Shown one piece after another: positions 1 through 6,950 of a stretch of DNA of 18,464 nucleotides. The first letter of the stretch is position 1; each line of letters opens with the position of its first letter. The stretch covers positions 1-18,464 of the forward strand of contig JASHQP010000286.1 in NCBI GenBank assembly GCA_030039095.1, given 5' to 3'. The notes beneath the pieces were generated by a model. The model made no database searches, was not told the origin of the DNA, and saw only the letters and a list, made by a program, of their open reading frames with translations. Origin of the DNA: Streptosporangiaceae bacterium. Its GTDB lineage: Bacteria; Actinomycetota; Actinomycetes; Streptosporangiales; Streptosporangiaceae. The translations under genes and the position numbers were made by a program.

Positions 1-290
1 CGTTCGCAGGCCGGTGGATCACGAAAATTTATTCTCCGGGCACGGCCCGCACGGTGCGCGGAGAAGGGATGGAGACCGGGTGGAGGCCCGGCTCGAGCCG
101 AATTGATCTGGCTCGAGCCGCTCTGCATTCGTTCCTGCCTCCACCTGAGCTACACATCGAGGGCACACAGCGACTACATCGCCCCGTTACCACCAAGCCA
201 TGGACTCCAGGCGCCGTCGAGGGCAGGTTCGGCAATGGCCTGGGCGCTGGAGCACCAGCCCGGAGCCTGGGAAGAGGGGCACCCGCTGAG
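1..290. other. Upstream region of the ABC importer operon; no gene seen
   Basis: I see no convincing gene here. An open frame continuous with the ATPase gene runs back to about position 54, but its translation has no family character, and the ATG at 291 with its own Shine-Dalgarno sequence is a better start. The stretch holds an AT-rich patch near 24-35 with a TATTCT hexamer that could be a -10 box, although no well-spaced -35 is visible. It also holds two palindromes at 89-120, listed separately, and a small hairpin (GCTGG/CCAGC arms) at 246-259. Confidence 0.6.
89..120. promoter_or_regulatory. Pair of GGCTCGAGCC palindromes, likely operator of the ABC importer operon
   Basis: Two copies of the perfect 10-bp palindrome GGCTCGAGCC lie at 90-99 and 110-119. 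The first extends to the 12-bp palindrome CGGCTCGAGCCG at 89-100. The centres are 20 bp apart, about two turns of the helix, so two dimers could bind on one face of the DNA. The pair lies roughly 170 bp before the ATPase start and no other gene is near. That this is an operator is inference, and the regulator is not identified. Confidence 0.45.
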
Positions 291-1514
291 ATGACCGAGA
301 CAGATGCGCCCGGCGCGGCTCGCGCCGCACAAGCGCGAACCAGGCCCGGGCGGCGCAGCGCCGGGCGGTTCGGCCCCCCGGCCGGAGCAGATGAGGGTGT
401 TTCCGCGATCGAGCTGGCGGGGGTGGTGAAGCAGTTCCAGTCCGGGGGTGAGGTGGTGACCGCGGTGGCCGGGATCGACCTGGCTATCGGGCGCGGAGAA
501 TTTTTCTCGCTGCTGGGCCCCTCGGGGTGCGGGAAGACCACCACGATGCGGCTCGTGGCGGGGTTCGAGGACCCTACGGAAGGTGTGGTGTGGCTGGAGG
601 GCCGGGACGTGACGGGCGATCCTCCGAACCGGCGGGATGTGAACATGGTGTTCCAGAGCTATGCGCTGTTCCCGCACATGAGCGTGTTCGACAATGTGGC
701 GTTCGGGCTGCGGCGCCGCAAGGTGCCCACGGCGGAGATCACCCGCCGCGTCGGGAAGATGCTGCAGATCGTAGACCTGGCGGGCCGGGAGAAGCGGCGG
801 CCGCGGGAGCTGTCCGGTGGGCAGCAGCAGCGCGTCGCGCTCGCCAGAGCGCTGGTGAATCAGCCGAAGGCGCTGCTGCTGGACGAGCCGCTGGGGGCGC
901 TGGACCTCAAGCTCCGCCAGGCGATGCAGGTGGAGCTGAAGCGGATCCAGCGAGAGGTCGGGATCACGTTCGTCTATGTGACCCACGACCAGAGCGAGGC
1001 GCTGACGATGAGCGACCGGATCGCGGTGATGAACGAGGGCGGCATCGAGCAGCTCGGATCCCCCCCGGAAATCTACGAGCACCCGGCAAGCCGGTTCATC
1101 GCCGGGTTCATCGGCACTTCCAACCTCCTCACCGGCCGCGTCCACACGATCGAAGCCGGGACGGCGGTGATCAGAGCGGGGGACGGCGAGCAGATCATCG
1201 TGCCCCTCGGCCCGGCAGCCGTCGCGGCGGGTGGCAGCGCTGCGGTCCGGCCAGGGGATGAGCTGGAGCTCACCGTACGGCCGGAGAAGATCGAGCTTCT
1301 CACCCATCGGCCGGACGGCGGGCGATGCGCACTGCGAGGCACTGTCACCGAGGTCGTATACCTGGGCACCTCCACGAACTTCACGGTGGCCACCTCTACC
1401 GGAGCGGAGATCGTGGTCTTCCAGCAGAACTCGGCCTCCGCCACCGTCCCCGCGCAGCGCGGCGACCCCGTCTGGCTGTCCTGGCAGCCAGAACACTCCT
1501 ACCCCATCGGGTAG
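291..1514 (+). CDS. ABC transporter ATP-binding protein, spermidine/putrescine (PotA-like) type
   Basis: This is the energising ATPase of the importer whose other subunits follow directly. In the 407-residue product, Walker A (GPSGCGKT) is at about 76-83, the Q-loop glutamine near 122, the signature LSGGQQQ near 174-180, Walker B (LLLDEP) near 195-200 and the switch histidine near 232. The C-terminal 120 residues fit a TOBE-type domain, as in PotA and related CUT1/polyamine ATPases. ATG 291 was chosen because GAAGAGGGG lies about 10 nt upstream; the frame is open further back but unlike the family. The N-terminus carries about 35 extra Arg/Ala/Gly-rich residues before the ABC fold. Substrate is inferred from subunit order and similarity only; other small cationic or carboxylate compounds remain possible. 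Confidence 0.9.
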   Translation: MTETDAPGAARAAQARTRPGRRSAGRFGPPAGADEGVSAIELAGVVKQFQSGGEVVTAVAGIDLAIGRGEFFSLLGPSGCGKTTTMRLVAGFEDPTEGVVWLEGRDVTGDPPNRRDVNMVFQSYALFPHMSVFDNVAFGLRRRKVPTAEITRRVGKMLQIVDLAGREKRRPRELSGGQQQRVALARALVNQPKALLLDEPLGALDLKLRQAMQVELKRIQREVGITFVYVTHDQSEALTMSDRIAVMNEGGIEQLGSPPEIYEHPASRFIAGFIGTSNLLTGRVHTIEAGTAVIRAGDGEQIIVPLGPAAVAAGGSAAVRPGDELELTVRPEKIELLTHRPDGGRCALRGTVTEVVYLGTSTNFTVATSTGAEIVVFQQNSASATVPAQRGDPVWLSWQPEHSYPIG

Positions 1515-1552
1515 CGGCCAGCATGCCGGCTTCGCCGCCGAAGGAGGCACCG

Positions 1553-2878
1553 ATGAACGAGCGGGAGAGCCGCGATCGCGAGGAAGCGGTCCCCGGCATG
1601 GATCCCTCGCTGTGGCGGGGGCTGACCTTGCCCCGGATGACCCGGCGCCAGATGCTGTCCGCCGCCGGGGCGGGCGCCGGCGCGGCGTTGCTCGCCGCGT
1701 GCGGGGTCAAGGGCGTGAACCCCGCGGGAGGATCCAATGCCGCCAACGGCGCGGGATCGGCGTCGTGGTGGGCCGAGCAGAGGCTGCACCACACGGTCAA
1801 CTTCGCCAACTGGCCCTACTACATCGATGTGGTCGGTGGCCAGCACCCCTCGCTGGAGCACTTCACCGAGCAGACCGGGATCAAGGTCAATTACACGGAG
1901 CCGATCAGCGACAACGTCCCGTTCTTCGCCAAGATCCGGCCGTCGCTGCAGGCCGGGCAGTCCACCGGCTACGACATCATCGTGATGACGAACAACACCC
2001 CGAACGCGCTGGGCTACCTGCTCCGGTTCGGCTGGCTGACGCCGCTCGACCAGTCGATGATGACGAACTTCCGCAAATACGCCGGCCCGCTGGTGAAGAA
2101 CCCGTCGTGGGATCCGGGCAACAAGCACACGATGGCCTGGCAGTCCGGATGGACCGCGATCGGATACAACTCCTCGGTGGTCAAGAACCCCGGGGACAGC
2201 GTGCAGATCCTTTTCGACAGCAAGTACGCCGGCCGGGTGGGCATGATGTCGGACCCGCAGGAACTGGGCAGCGTGGGGTTGCTGGCGATCGGCGTGGACC
2301 CCGCCACGGCTACCGAGTCCGAGTGGGCGAAGGCAGCCAGGAAACTGCAGCAGCAGAAGAGCGACGGAATCGTCCGCGCCTACTACGACCAGAGCTACAT
2401 CGACCACCTGAAGAACGGCGACATCGTCGTCAGCCAGGCCTGGTCGGGCGACATCTTCCAGGCCGATCTGAACAGCAAGTACCGCAACCTGACGTTGCTG
2501 ATCCCCCATGAGGGCGCGATGTTCTGGACCGACAACATGTGCATCCCGATGTATGCCCAGAACCCCCTGGATGCGATGACGCTCATGGACTACTTCTACA
2601 ACCCGCAGGTTCAGGCGGTCGTCGAGTACTACAACGACTACGTCTGCCCGGTGCCGGCGGCCAAGCAGGTGCTCCTGCACCCGACCGGCTGGGCCGAGCA
2701 AGCCCTGCGGGAGATGAAGCCGGAGATCGGCCTGCCTGCCTCGGTGACGGCGGACGCGCCGACGGTCTTCCCGGGCGCGCAGTACGTCAAGCTCTCCCGG
2801 AACTACACCAACCTCGATGACCCGGAGGCGCTGCAGGCATGGAACAACCTGTTCTTGCCGATCACACAGGGAGCGTAG
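1553..2878 (+). CDS. Extracellular solute-binding lipoprotein, spermidine/putrescine (PotD-like) type
   Basis: This is the substrate-capturing component of the importer, 441 residues. The signal sequence has a twin-arginine motif (TRRQML, arginines at about 31-32), a hydrophobic Ala/Gly stretch and a lipobox LAAC with the lipidated cysteine at about residue 50. It is therefore probably a Tat-exported lipoprotein anchored outside the membrane. The start at 1553 has AAGGAGG six bases upstream. The N-region before the twin arginines is long (about 30 residues), so the later in-frame ATG just before TRRQM is an alternative start. The mature part has the Trp/Tyr-rich, two-lobe character of polyamine-type binding proteins. 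The ATPase ends 38 nt upstream, and the 3' end overlaps the first permease gene by 40 nt. Confidence 0.88.
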   Translation: MNERESRDREEAVPGMDPSLWRGLTLPRMTRRQMLSAAGAGAGAALLAACGVKGVNPAGGSNAANGAGSASWWAEQRLHHTVNFANWPYYIDVVGGQHPSLEHFTEQTGIKVNYTEPISDNVPFFAKIRPSLQAGQSTGYDIIVMTNNTPNALGYLLRFGWLTPLDQSMMTNFRKYAGPLVKNPSWDPGNKHTMAWQSGWTAIGYNSSVVKNPGDSVQILFDSKYAGRVGMMSDPQELGSVGLLAIGVDPATATESEWAKAARKLQQQKSDGIVRAYYDQSYIDHLKNGDIVVSQAWSGDIFQADLNSKYRNLTLLIPHEGAMFWTDNMCIPMYAQNPLDAMTLMDYFYNPQVQAVVEYYNDYVCPVPAAKQVLLHPTGWAEQALREMKPEIGLPASVTADAPTVFPGAQYVKLSRNYTNLDDPEALQAWNNLFLPITQGA

Positions 2879-3759
2879 CGGCCGGGCCGCGGCGGCCCCG
2901 GATCCGGCCAGCAACAGCGCTCGCACCGTACCTGCTCACCCTGCCCGCGGGGATCTGGCTGCTCGCGCTGTTCTTGATCCCGCTGGCCGTGATGCTCTCG
3001 CTGTCGCTGCAAAGCTGCAACCCCGGCACCGGCGCCTGCGTGATGACCTGGCACTGGGCCGAGTTCGGCCAGCAGTTCAGCCTGTACCGCGCCCAGTTCT
3101 TGAACAGCTTCGTCTATGCCGGCGCGGCCACGCTGATCGACCTGGTCATCGCGTTCCCGATCGCGTACTGGATCGCGTTCCACGGCGGCCGGTGGAAGAG
3201 CTTCTTCCTGCTGATGCTGCTGGTGCCGTTCTTCGTCTCGTTCGTGATCCGCACCGTGGTCTGGGAGTTCATCCTGTCCGACCAGGGGGTCATCCTCGGC
3301 AGCCTGAAGAACGCGCACCTGCTGCCTCAGAGCTTTCACGTGCTGGCCACGGGCTATGCGGTGGTGGCGGGCCTGGCCTACAACTACCTGCCCTTCACCG
3401 CGCTGCCGCTCTATGTGGCCATCGAGCGGATCGACAAGCGGACGCTGGACGCCGCCTACGACCTGTATGCCACGAGGCGGGCCGCCTTCGCCCGGGTGGT
3501 CCTGCCGCTGACCGTGCCCGGGCTGTTCGCGGCGTTCCTGCTCACGTTCATCCCGGCACTCGGAGACTACGTCAATCAGCAGATCCTCGGCGGGACCGGC
3601 AACACGATGATCGGCACCGTGATCCAGAATTCGTTCCTGGTCAGCCTGGACTACGCGAGCGGATCGGCACTGTCGGCCATGCTGATGGCCATCGCGCTGA
3701 TCGGGATCTTCGCCTACGCACGCCTGCTGGGCTCACGCACGATCGAGGAGTATCTGTGA
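2839..3759 (+). CDS. ABC transporter permease, PotB-like
   Basis: First membrane subunit of the importer, 306 residues. About six hydrophobic segments are visible (roughly 31-55, 90-114, 121-144, 170-195, 224-246 and 275-296). The ATPase-coupling EAA-type loop reads DAAYDLYATRRAAF near 204-217. The family normally has this order and length. The ATG at 2839 lies inside the end of the binding-protein gene (40-nt overlap in another frame) and has CGGAGG ten bases upstream. No other good start is visible before the first membrane segment. The end overlaps the next permease through GTGA, indicating translational coupling. Confidence 0.88.
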   Translation: MEQPVLADHTGSVAAGPRRPRIRPATALAPYLLTLPAGIWLLALFLIPLAVMLSLSLQSCNPGTGACVMTWHWAEFGQQFSLYRAQFLNSFVYAGAATLIDLVIAFPIAYWIAFHGGRWKSFFLLMLLVPFFVSFVIRTVVWEFILSDQGVILGSLKNAHLLPQSFHVLATGYAVVAGLAYNYLPFTALPLYVAIERIDKRTLDAAYDLYATRRAAFARVVLPLTVPGLFAAFLLTFIPALGDYVNQQILGGTGNTMIGTVIQNSFLVSLDYASGSALSAMLMAIALIGIFAYARLLGSRTIEEYL

Positions 3760-4613
3760 ACGCCACCGCGCTCGCCGAGCCCGGCACCCGGCGCCGGCGC
3801 CCGCCAGTGCGTCCGCGCCGCCGCTGGCGGCGGTTCCTGCTCCCGGCGTACTCGTGGCTGCTCATCGCCTACCTGGTGTTCCCGATCGCAGTGATGATCG
3901 CTTACAGCTTCAACCGGGTCACCACCGGGCTGCCGCAGATCAGCTTCGCCTGGAACGGGTTCACCACCCACTGGTATCAGCACTGGTCCGATGTGCCCGG
4001 CCTGACCTCCTCGTTCTGGCTGTCGATCCGGCTCGCCGTCGCGGCCACGATCCTGGCCACGGTCACCGGGACGCTGCTCGCGCTGGCTCTGGTCCGCTAC
4101 CGTCCGCCACGGTTCCGCGGCAAAGCGTTCATCGAGCAGGTGCTGTTCCTCAACATCGCAGCCCCCGAAGTGGTCATGGGCGCGTCACTGCTCGGCCTGT
4201 TCGTGACCCTCAGCCTGGCCCGCGGGTTCCTGACCCTGCTGCTCACCCACGTGATGTTCTGCATCGCCTACGTCGCGATCACCGTGCGGGCCAGGATGGC
4301 CGGATTCGACCGGTCGCTGGAGGAAGCGGCCGCCGACCTGTACGCGAGTTCCTGGGCCACCTTCCGGAAGATCACCCTGCCGCTGATCATGCCCGCCGTG
4401 CTGGCGGGCGCGCTCATGTCGTTCGCGCTGTCCATCGACGACTTCGTGACCTCCAACTTCGTCAGCGGCAGCGCGGTCCCGTTCCCGGTCTGGGTCTACG
4501 GCGCCACCCGCATCGGCATCCCGCCCCAGGTCTTCGTGTTCGGCACCGCCATCTTCGCCATCGGGATCGCCTGCGCCATCGCCAGCATCATCTTCAGCAG
4601 GCGCGAGGCCTGA
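3756..4613 (+). CDS. ABC transporter permease, PotC-like
   Basis: Second membrane subunit, 285 residues, starting with GTG inside the stop of the preceding permease (GTGA overlap). A basic N-terminus (Arg-rich, about residues 11-26) is followed by about six membrane segments. The EAA loop (EEAAADLYASSWATF) is near 189-203, and the downstream segment SIDDFVTSNF is typical of PotC relatives. This is the last gene of the importer operon. The convergent globin reading frame on the other strand runs over the last 430 bp of this gene; the permease is clearly the real protein there. Confidence 0.88.
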   Translation: MNATALAEPGTRRRRPPVRPRRRWRRFLLPAYSWLLIAYLVFPIAVMIAYSFNRVTTGLPQISFAWNGFTTHWYQHWSDVPGLTSSFWLSIRLAVAATILATVTGTLLALALVRYRPPRFRGKAFIEQVLFLNIAAPEVVMGASLLGLFVTLSLARGFLTLLLTHVMFCIAYVAITVRARMAGFDRSLEEAAADLYASSWATFRKITLPLIMPAVLAGALMSFALSIDDFVTSNFVSGSAVPFPVWVYGATRIGIPPQVFVFGTAIFAIGIACAIASIIFSRREA

Positions 4614-5030
4614 AGGCCGGCGCCGGGGAGCGCGGGTGATCGTGACGAACTCGCTGCCGGACTCGCCGAGCAGCCGCCGGCTGATCGAGTAGGCGATGCG
4701 GGAGGCCTGGAGCTTGGCGAAGTCGGCCTTCTCCCCGGCGAACAAATCGTCGACGGTGGCGGTCCACAGCGCCAGCCAGCGAGCGAAGTGCCCGGAGGAC
4801 AGCGGGAAGGCGGCGTGCAGGGCGGCGTGCACGGCCAGGGCGTTGCGCCGGTAGAGCCCCGCCCGGAACAAGACGGTCTGCCAGAAGTCGCACATCACCG
4901 GCAGGTGCGCGTCCAGGTCCATCCGGGCGACGTCGCGGAAGACCGGCCCGAGCAGCGGGTCGGCGAACGCCCTTTCGTAGAACTCGCGGACCAGGACCTC
5001 GACGTCGCCGCGATCGGCGAGATCCCGCAT
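4185..5030 (-). CDS. Group III truncated haemoglobin; frame reads on far beyond the globin domain
   Basis: Residues 1-121 match a group III truncated haemoglobin such as Campylobacter Ctb. I see the FY pair with B10 Tyr (residue 18), the GPVF CD-corner Phe, the distal-side His (42) before FW (49-50), the proximal His (68) and the G8 Trp (85, in RWLALW). Such proteins bind O2 or NO. ATG 5030 has GGAGG close upstream and lies 29 nt after the regulator gene, so the two are probably co-transcribed. The oddity is the end: family members are about 125-135 residues, but this frame has no stop until 4185 (281 residues). From about residue 139 the translation is only the antisense of the PotC-like gene, rich in Gly, Asp, His and Arg. 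A frameshift near 4620-4650 would bring in a stop at 4594. The globin domain is secure; the tail is doubtful. Confidence 0.72.
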   Translation of the reverse strand: MRDLADRGDVEVLVREFYERAFADPLLGPVFRDVARMDLDAHLPVMCDFWQTVLFRAGLYRRNALAVHAALHAAFPLSSGHFARWLALWTATVDDLFAGEKADFAKLQASRIAYSISRRLLGESGSEFVTITRAPRRRPSGLAPAEDDAGDGAGDPDGEDGGAEHEDLGRDADAGGAVDPDRERDRAAADEVGGHEVVDGQRERHERARQHGGHDQRQGDLPEGGPGTRVQVGGRFLQRPVESGHPGPHGDRDVGDAEHHVGEQQGQEPAGQAEGHEQAEQ

Positions 5031-5059
5031 CCGGCCTCCGGTACCTGCCGCTGCTGCCG

Positions 5060-5782
5060 TCACGACGCGGCCGAGGCCCCGGCCACCGCCCCGGCCGGCG
5101 GGACGGGAACGTCGGCGATGCACAGTTCCGGTTCGACGAACGGACGCAGTCTCGCCTGCTCGGCCAGGGGCACCCGAAGCCGGCTCAGCGCCCCGCGCAG
5201 CAGCCCCAGATGCGCCGAGCAGACAACCTCGGGATGGGCCCTGGCGAGATCCCGGAACGGGCACCCGTCCAGCTCGAGGTGCCGCTGCAGGCTGTCATCG
5301 ACGACCCGTGGCGCAAAGCCGAGCCGGCCGAACAGCGCGCCGACCAGCCCGGTCCCCTCGTCCCAGGACATCCCCTCACGGGCCGGTACCTGGTCGTCCG
5401 CCCACCGCCGGCCGGCCTGCTCCGCCCGGCGCTGGCCGGCGCGCGAATCGGTGGCGAGCGCGGCGGCGAGCACACCCGCCAGCTGGTGGTATCCCTCGTT
5501 CAGCTCCGGCGCAGCGGTGGCGATATACAGCGCCCGCGGCCGGCCGGGCCGGCCGTCCCGTGTGGCAGCGCGACGGACCAGCCCTGACCGCTCGAGCACG
5601 TCGAGGTGGAACCGGGCGGTCGTTACGTGCAGGCCGACCGCTGCCGCGAGCGCGGCCACGTCACGCGGCCCGCCTGCGGACTGCAGCACATCGATCAGCC
5701 GGCGGCGCGACCCGACCGCGAGCGCGGCGTGCCGGTCGACGGCGAGCGCGGCGTGCCGGGCACCCGGCGTCGACTCACTCAT
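5060..5782 (-). CDS. Winged-helix transcriptional regulator with three C-terminal cysteines (ArsR/SufR-like)
   Basis: The 240-residue protein has an N-terminal winged helix-turn-helix (about 25-90): the LIDVLQ first helix, recognition helix TTARFHLDVL and a wing containing GRPGRPRALY. The C-terminal domain carries Cys174 (in DGCPF), Cys188 (in EVVC) and Cys221 (in ELC), plus His183 and His191. Cysteines in a C-terminal domain after such an HTH are what is known from the Fe-S regulator SufR, so a metal or Fe-S sensor is a reasonable inference, but this is not proven. It lies just upstream of the truncated haemoglobin on the same strand. AGGAGG touches the ATG with no spacer, and a TAAAAT box ends 6 bp before it, so the mRNA may be leaderless. 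A palindrome at the promoter suggests autoregulation. Confidence 0.82.
   Translation of the reverse strand: MSESTPGARHAALAVDRHAALAVGSRRRLIDVLQSAGGPRDVAALAAAVGLHVTTARFHLDVLERSGLVRRAATRDGRPGRPRALYIATAAPELNEGYHQLAGVLAAALATDSRAGQRRAEQAGRRWADDQVPAREGMSWDEGTGLVGALFGRLGFAPRVVDDSLQRHLELDGCPFRDLARAHPEVVCSAHLGLLRGALSRLRVPLAEQARLRPFVEPELCIADVPVPPAGAVAGASAAS
5718..5759. repeat. 24-bp tandem duplication inside the regulator N-terminus
   Basis: The 18-bp string GCGAGCGCGGCGTGCCGG occurs at 5718-5735 and again at 5742-5759, a 24-bp period that keeps the reading frame. It doubles the peptide RHAALAV at residues 9-23 of the winged-helix regulator, just before its DNA-binding domain. Slipped-strand expansion is the simple explanation. 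Confidence 0.8.
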
Positions 5783-5790
5783 CCTCCTAT

Positions 5791-5814
5791 TTTAGAGGAC
5801 GCCGGTCCTTTAAA
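5791..5814. promoter_or_regulatory. Inverted repeat operator before the Cys-containing regulator
   Basis: On the + strand, TTTAGAGGAC (5791-5800), spacer GCCG, GTCCTTTAAA (5805-5814): 10-bp arms with one mismatch and a 4-bp spacer. It lies 9 bp before the regulator start (5782). It overlaps a -10-like TAAAAT (5794-5789 on the - strand), whose expected transcription start falls on the A of the ATG. This is the geometry of an autorepressor site that also controls the downstream globin. A terminator for the LacI gene that ends at 5837 is less likely, because no U-run follows the stem on that strand. Confidence 0.6.
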
Positions 5815-5836
5815 TATCGCCGGGATCTCGGTGGTT

Positions 5837-6907
5837 TCAGCCAGCCGCGGCGGCACCGGCGCGGGCGGCCGCTCCCAGCGAGGCCACGGGGCCGCCCTCG
5901 GTACTTCCTCTGCGGAGCAGCTCGGTGGGCAGCACCTCATGGACGGGGGCGCCGCCGGCACCGTCGGCCAGCTGACGCAGCAGGATCCGCACCGCCAGCC
6001 GCCCCATCTGCTCGATGTGCTGGTCGACGGTGGTCAGGTCGAAGATCGGCGACGCCGCGAGATGGACTCCGTCGAATCCGGCGAGCGCCACGTCGGCCGG
6101 GACCCGCAGCTGCCGGGCGTCAAGAGCCTCGCGGGCGCCGAGCGCGACCGAGTCGTTGATCGCGATGATCGCGCTGGGAACGGGCACCGCATCCATCCAC
6201 GCGCGGACCGCACGGCCGCCGTCCTCGGTGGCGAACTCGCCGTTGGCGATCAGCGGCTCGGCACCGGGGGCCTCGGCCATCGCCGCCGTGAATCCGTCCA
6301 GGCGCTCGGCGGCGTTGCGGGCGTACGACGGGCCGGCGATGAACCCGATCCGGCGGTGCCCGAGGGACAGCAGGTGCCGGGTCAGCTCGACGGCGCCGCT
6401 CCGGTTGTCCGACACCACGTAGCTGACCTCGTCGCTGGACGGGCGGCGGTTGGTGAAGACGACCCGGCGCGGATCCTCCATCAGCGAGAGCAGCACCTTC
6501 TCGTCACGGGCAGCGGACGCGTGGATCACGCCGTCCAGGCCCTGCCGCAGCAGCCGTTCCACATAGCGGCGGGTTTCCGCGGTCCGGTCCTCGGTGTTGC
6601 AGATGATGACCGTGTAGTCGTCGCGCTTGGCGGCCTGTTCCACGCTCTTGGCCAGCTGCGGATAGAAGGGGTTGGCGATGTCACTGACCAGAAGCGCGAT
6701 CAGCCGGGTCTGCCCGGAGACCAGGGCGCGCGCGATCGGCGAGGGCCGGTAGCCGAGCGCCTCGATCGTCGCGTGCACCCGCGTCCTGGTGTCCGCGCCC
6801 ACGTCTGGGTGGTCGCGGACTACGCGCGAGACTGTGGAAACGGAGACACCGGCTGATCGCGCGACATCCACGATCGTGGGTCCCCGCCCCAGGGGCGGTC
6901 TGGCCAC
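5837..6907 (-). CDS. LacI-family transcriptional regulator
   Basis: 356-residue regulator. The LacI helix-turn-helix (TIVDVARSAGVSVSTVSRVV) is at about 11-30 and the hinge helix (RPSPIARAL) near 54-62. A periplasmic-binding-protein-like effector domain begins at TRLIALLVSDIANPFYP and contains AIIAINDSVALGAREAL. The GTG at 6907 was chosen because AAGGGA lies about ten bases upstream and the HTH follows after ten residues; the open frame further back overlaps the transketolase gene and is not family-like. It lies 43 nt after the transketolase C-terminal subunit gene, as the last gene of the cupin-transketolase operon. Two near-identical palindromes of LacI type (centre CCGG) before that operon and before the NCS1 operon are its probable targets. 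The inducer is unknown. Confidence 0.92.
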   Translation of the reverse strand: MARPPLGRGPTIVDVARSAGVSVSTVSRVVRDHPDVGADTRTRVHATIEALGYRPSPIARALVSGQTRLIALLVSDIANPFYPQLAKSVEQAAKRDDYTVIICNTEDRTAETRRYVERLLRQGLDGVIHASAARDEKVLLSLMEDPRRVVFTNRRPSSDEVSYVVSDNRSGAVELTRHLLSLGHRRIGFIAGPSYARNAAERLDGFTAAMAEAPGAEPLIANGEFATEDGGRAVRAWMDAVPVPSAIIAINDSVALGAREALDARQLRVPADVALAGFDGVHLAASPIFDLTTVDQHIEQMGRLAVRILLRQLADGAGGAPVHEVLPTELLRRGSTEGGPVASLGAAARAGAAAAG

Positions 6908-6950
6908 AGCGCCATTATCCCTTCTGAGCGAACGGCCGGGGCACGCCCGG

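Noticed and set aside
184..191. CGTTACC half-site resembling the LacI operator before the ABC importer
   Set aside because: Only one half is present with no symmetric partner or CCGG centre; chance match.
174..1550. Long open frame on the - strand opposite the ATPase gene
   Set aside because: Low-complexity Arg/Pro/His/Leu-rich translation with no motifs; the + strand frame has every ABC ATPase motif. Long antisense frames are expected at this GC content.
1499..2926. Long open frame on the - strand opposite the binding-protein gene
   Set aside because: Arg/Val/Leu-rich shadow translation with no family signature; the + strand has a signal sequence, lipobox and a good ribosome binding site.
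5791..5814. Inverted repeat as Rho-independent terminator of the LacI gene
   Set aside because: No U-run follows the stem on the - strand and the repeat overlaps a -10 box; the operator reading fits better, though dual use cannot be excluded.
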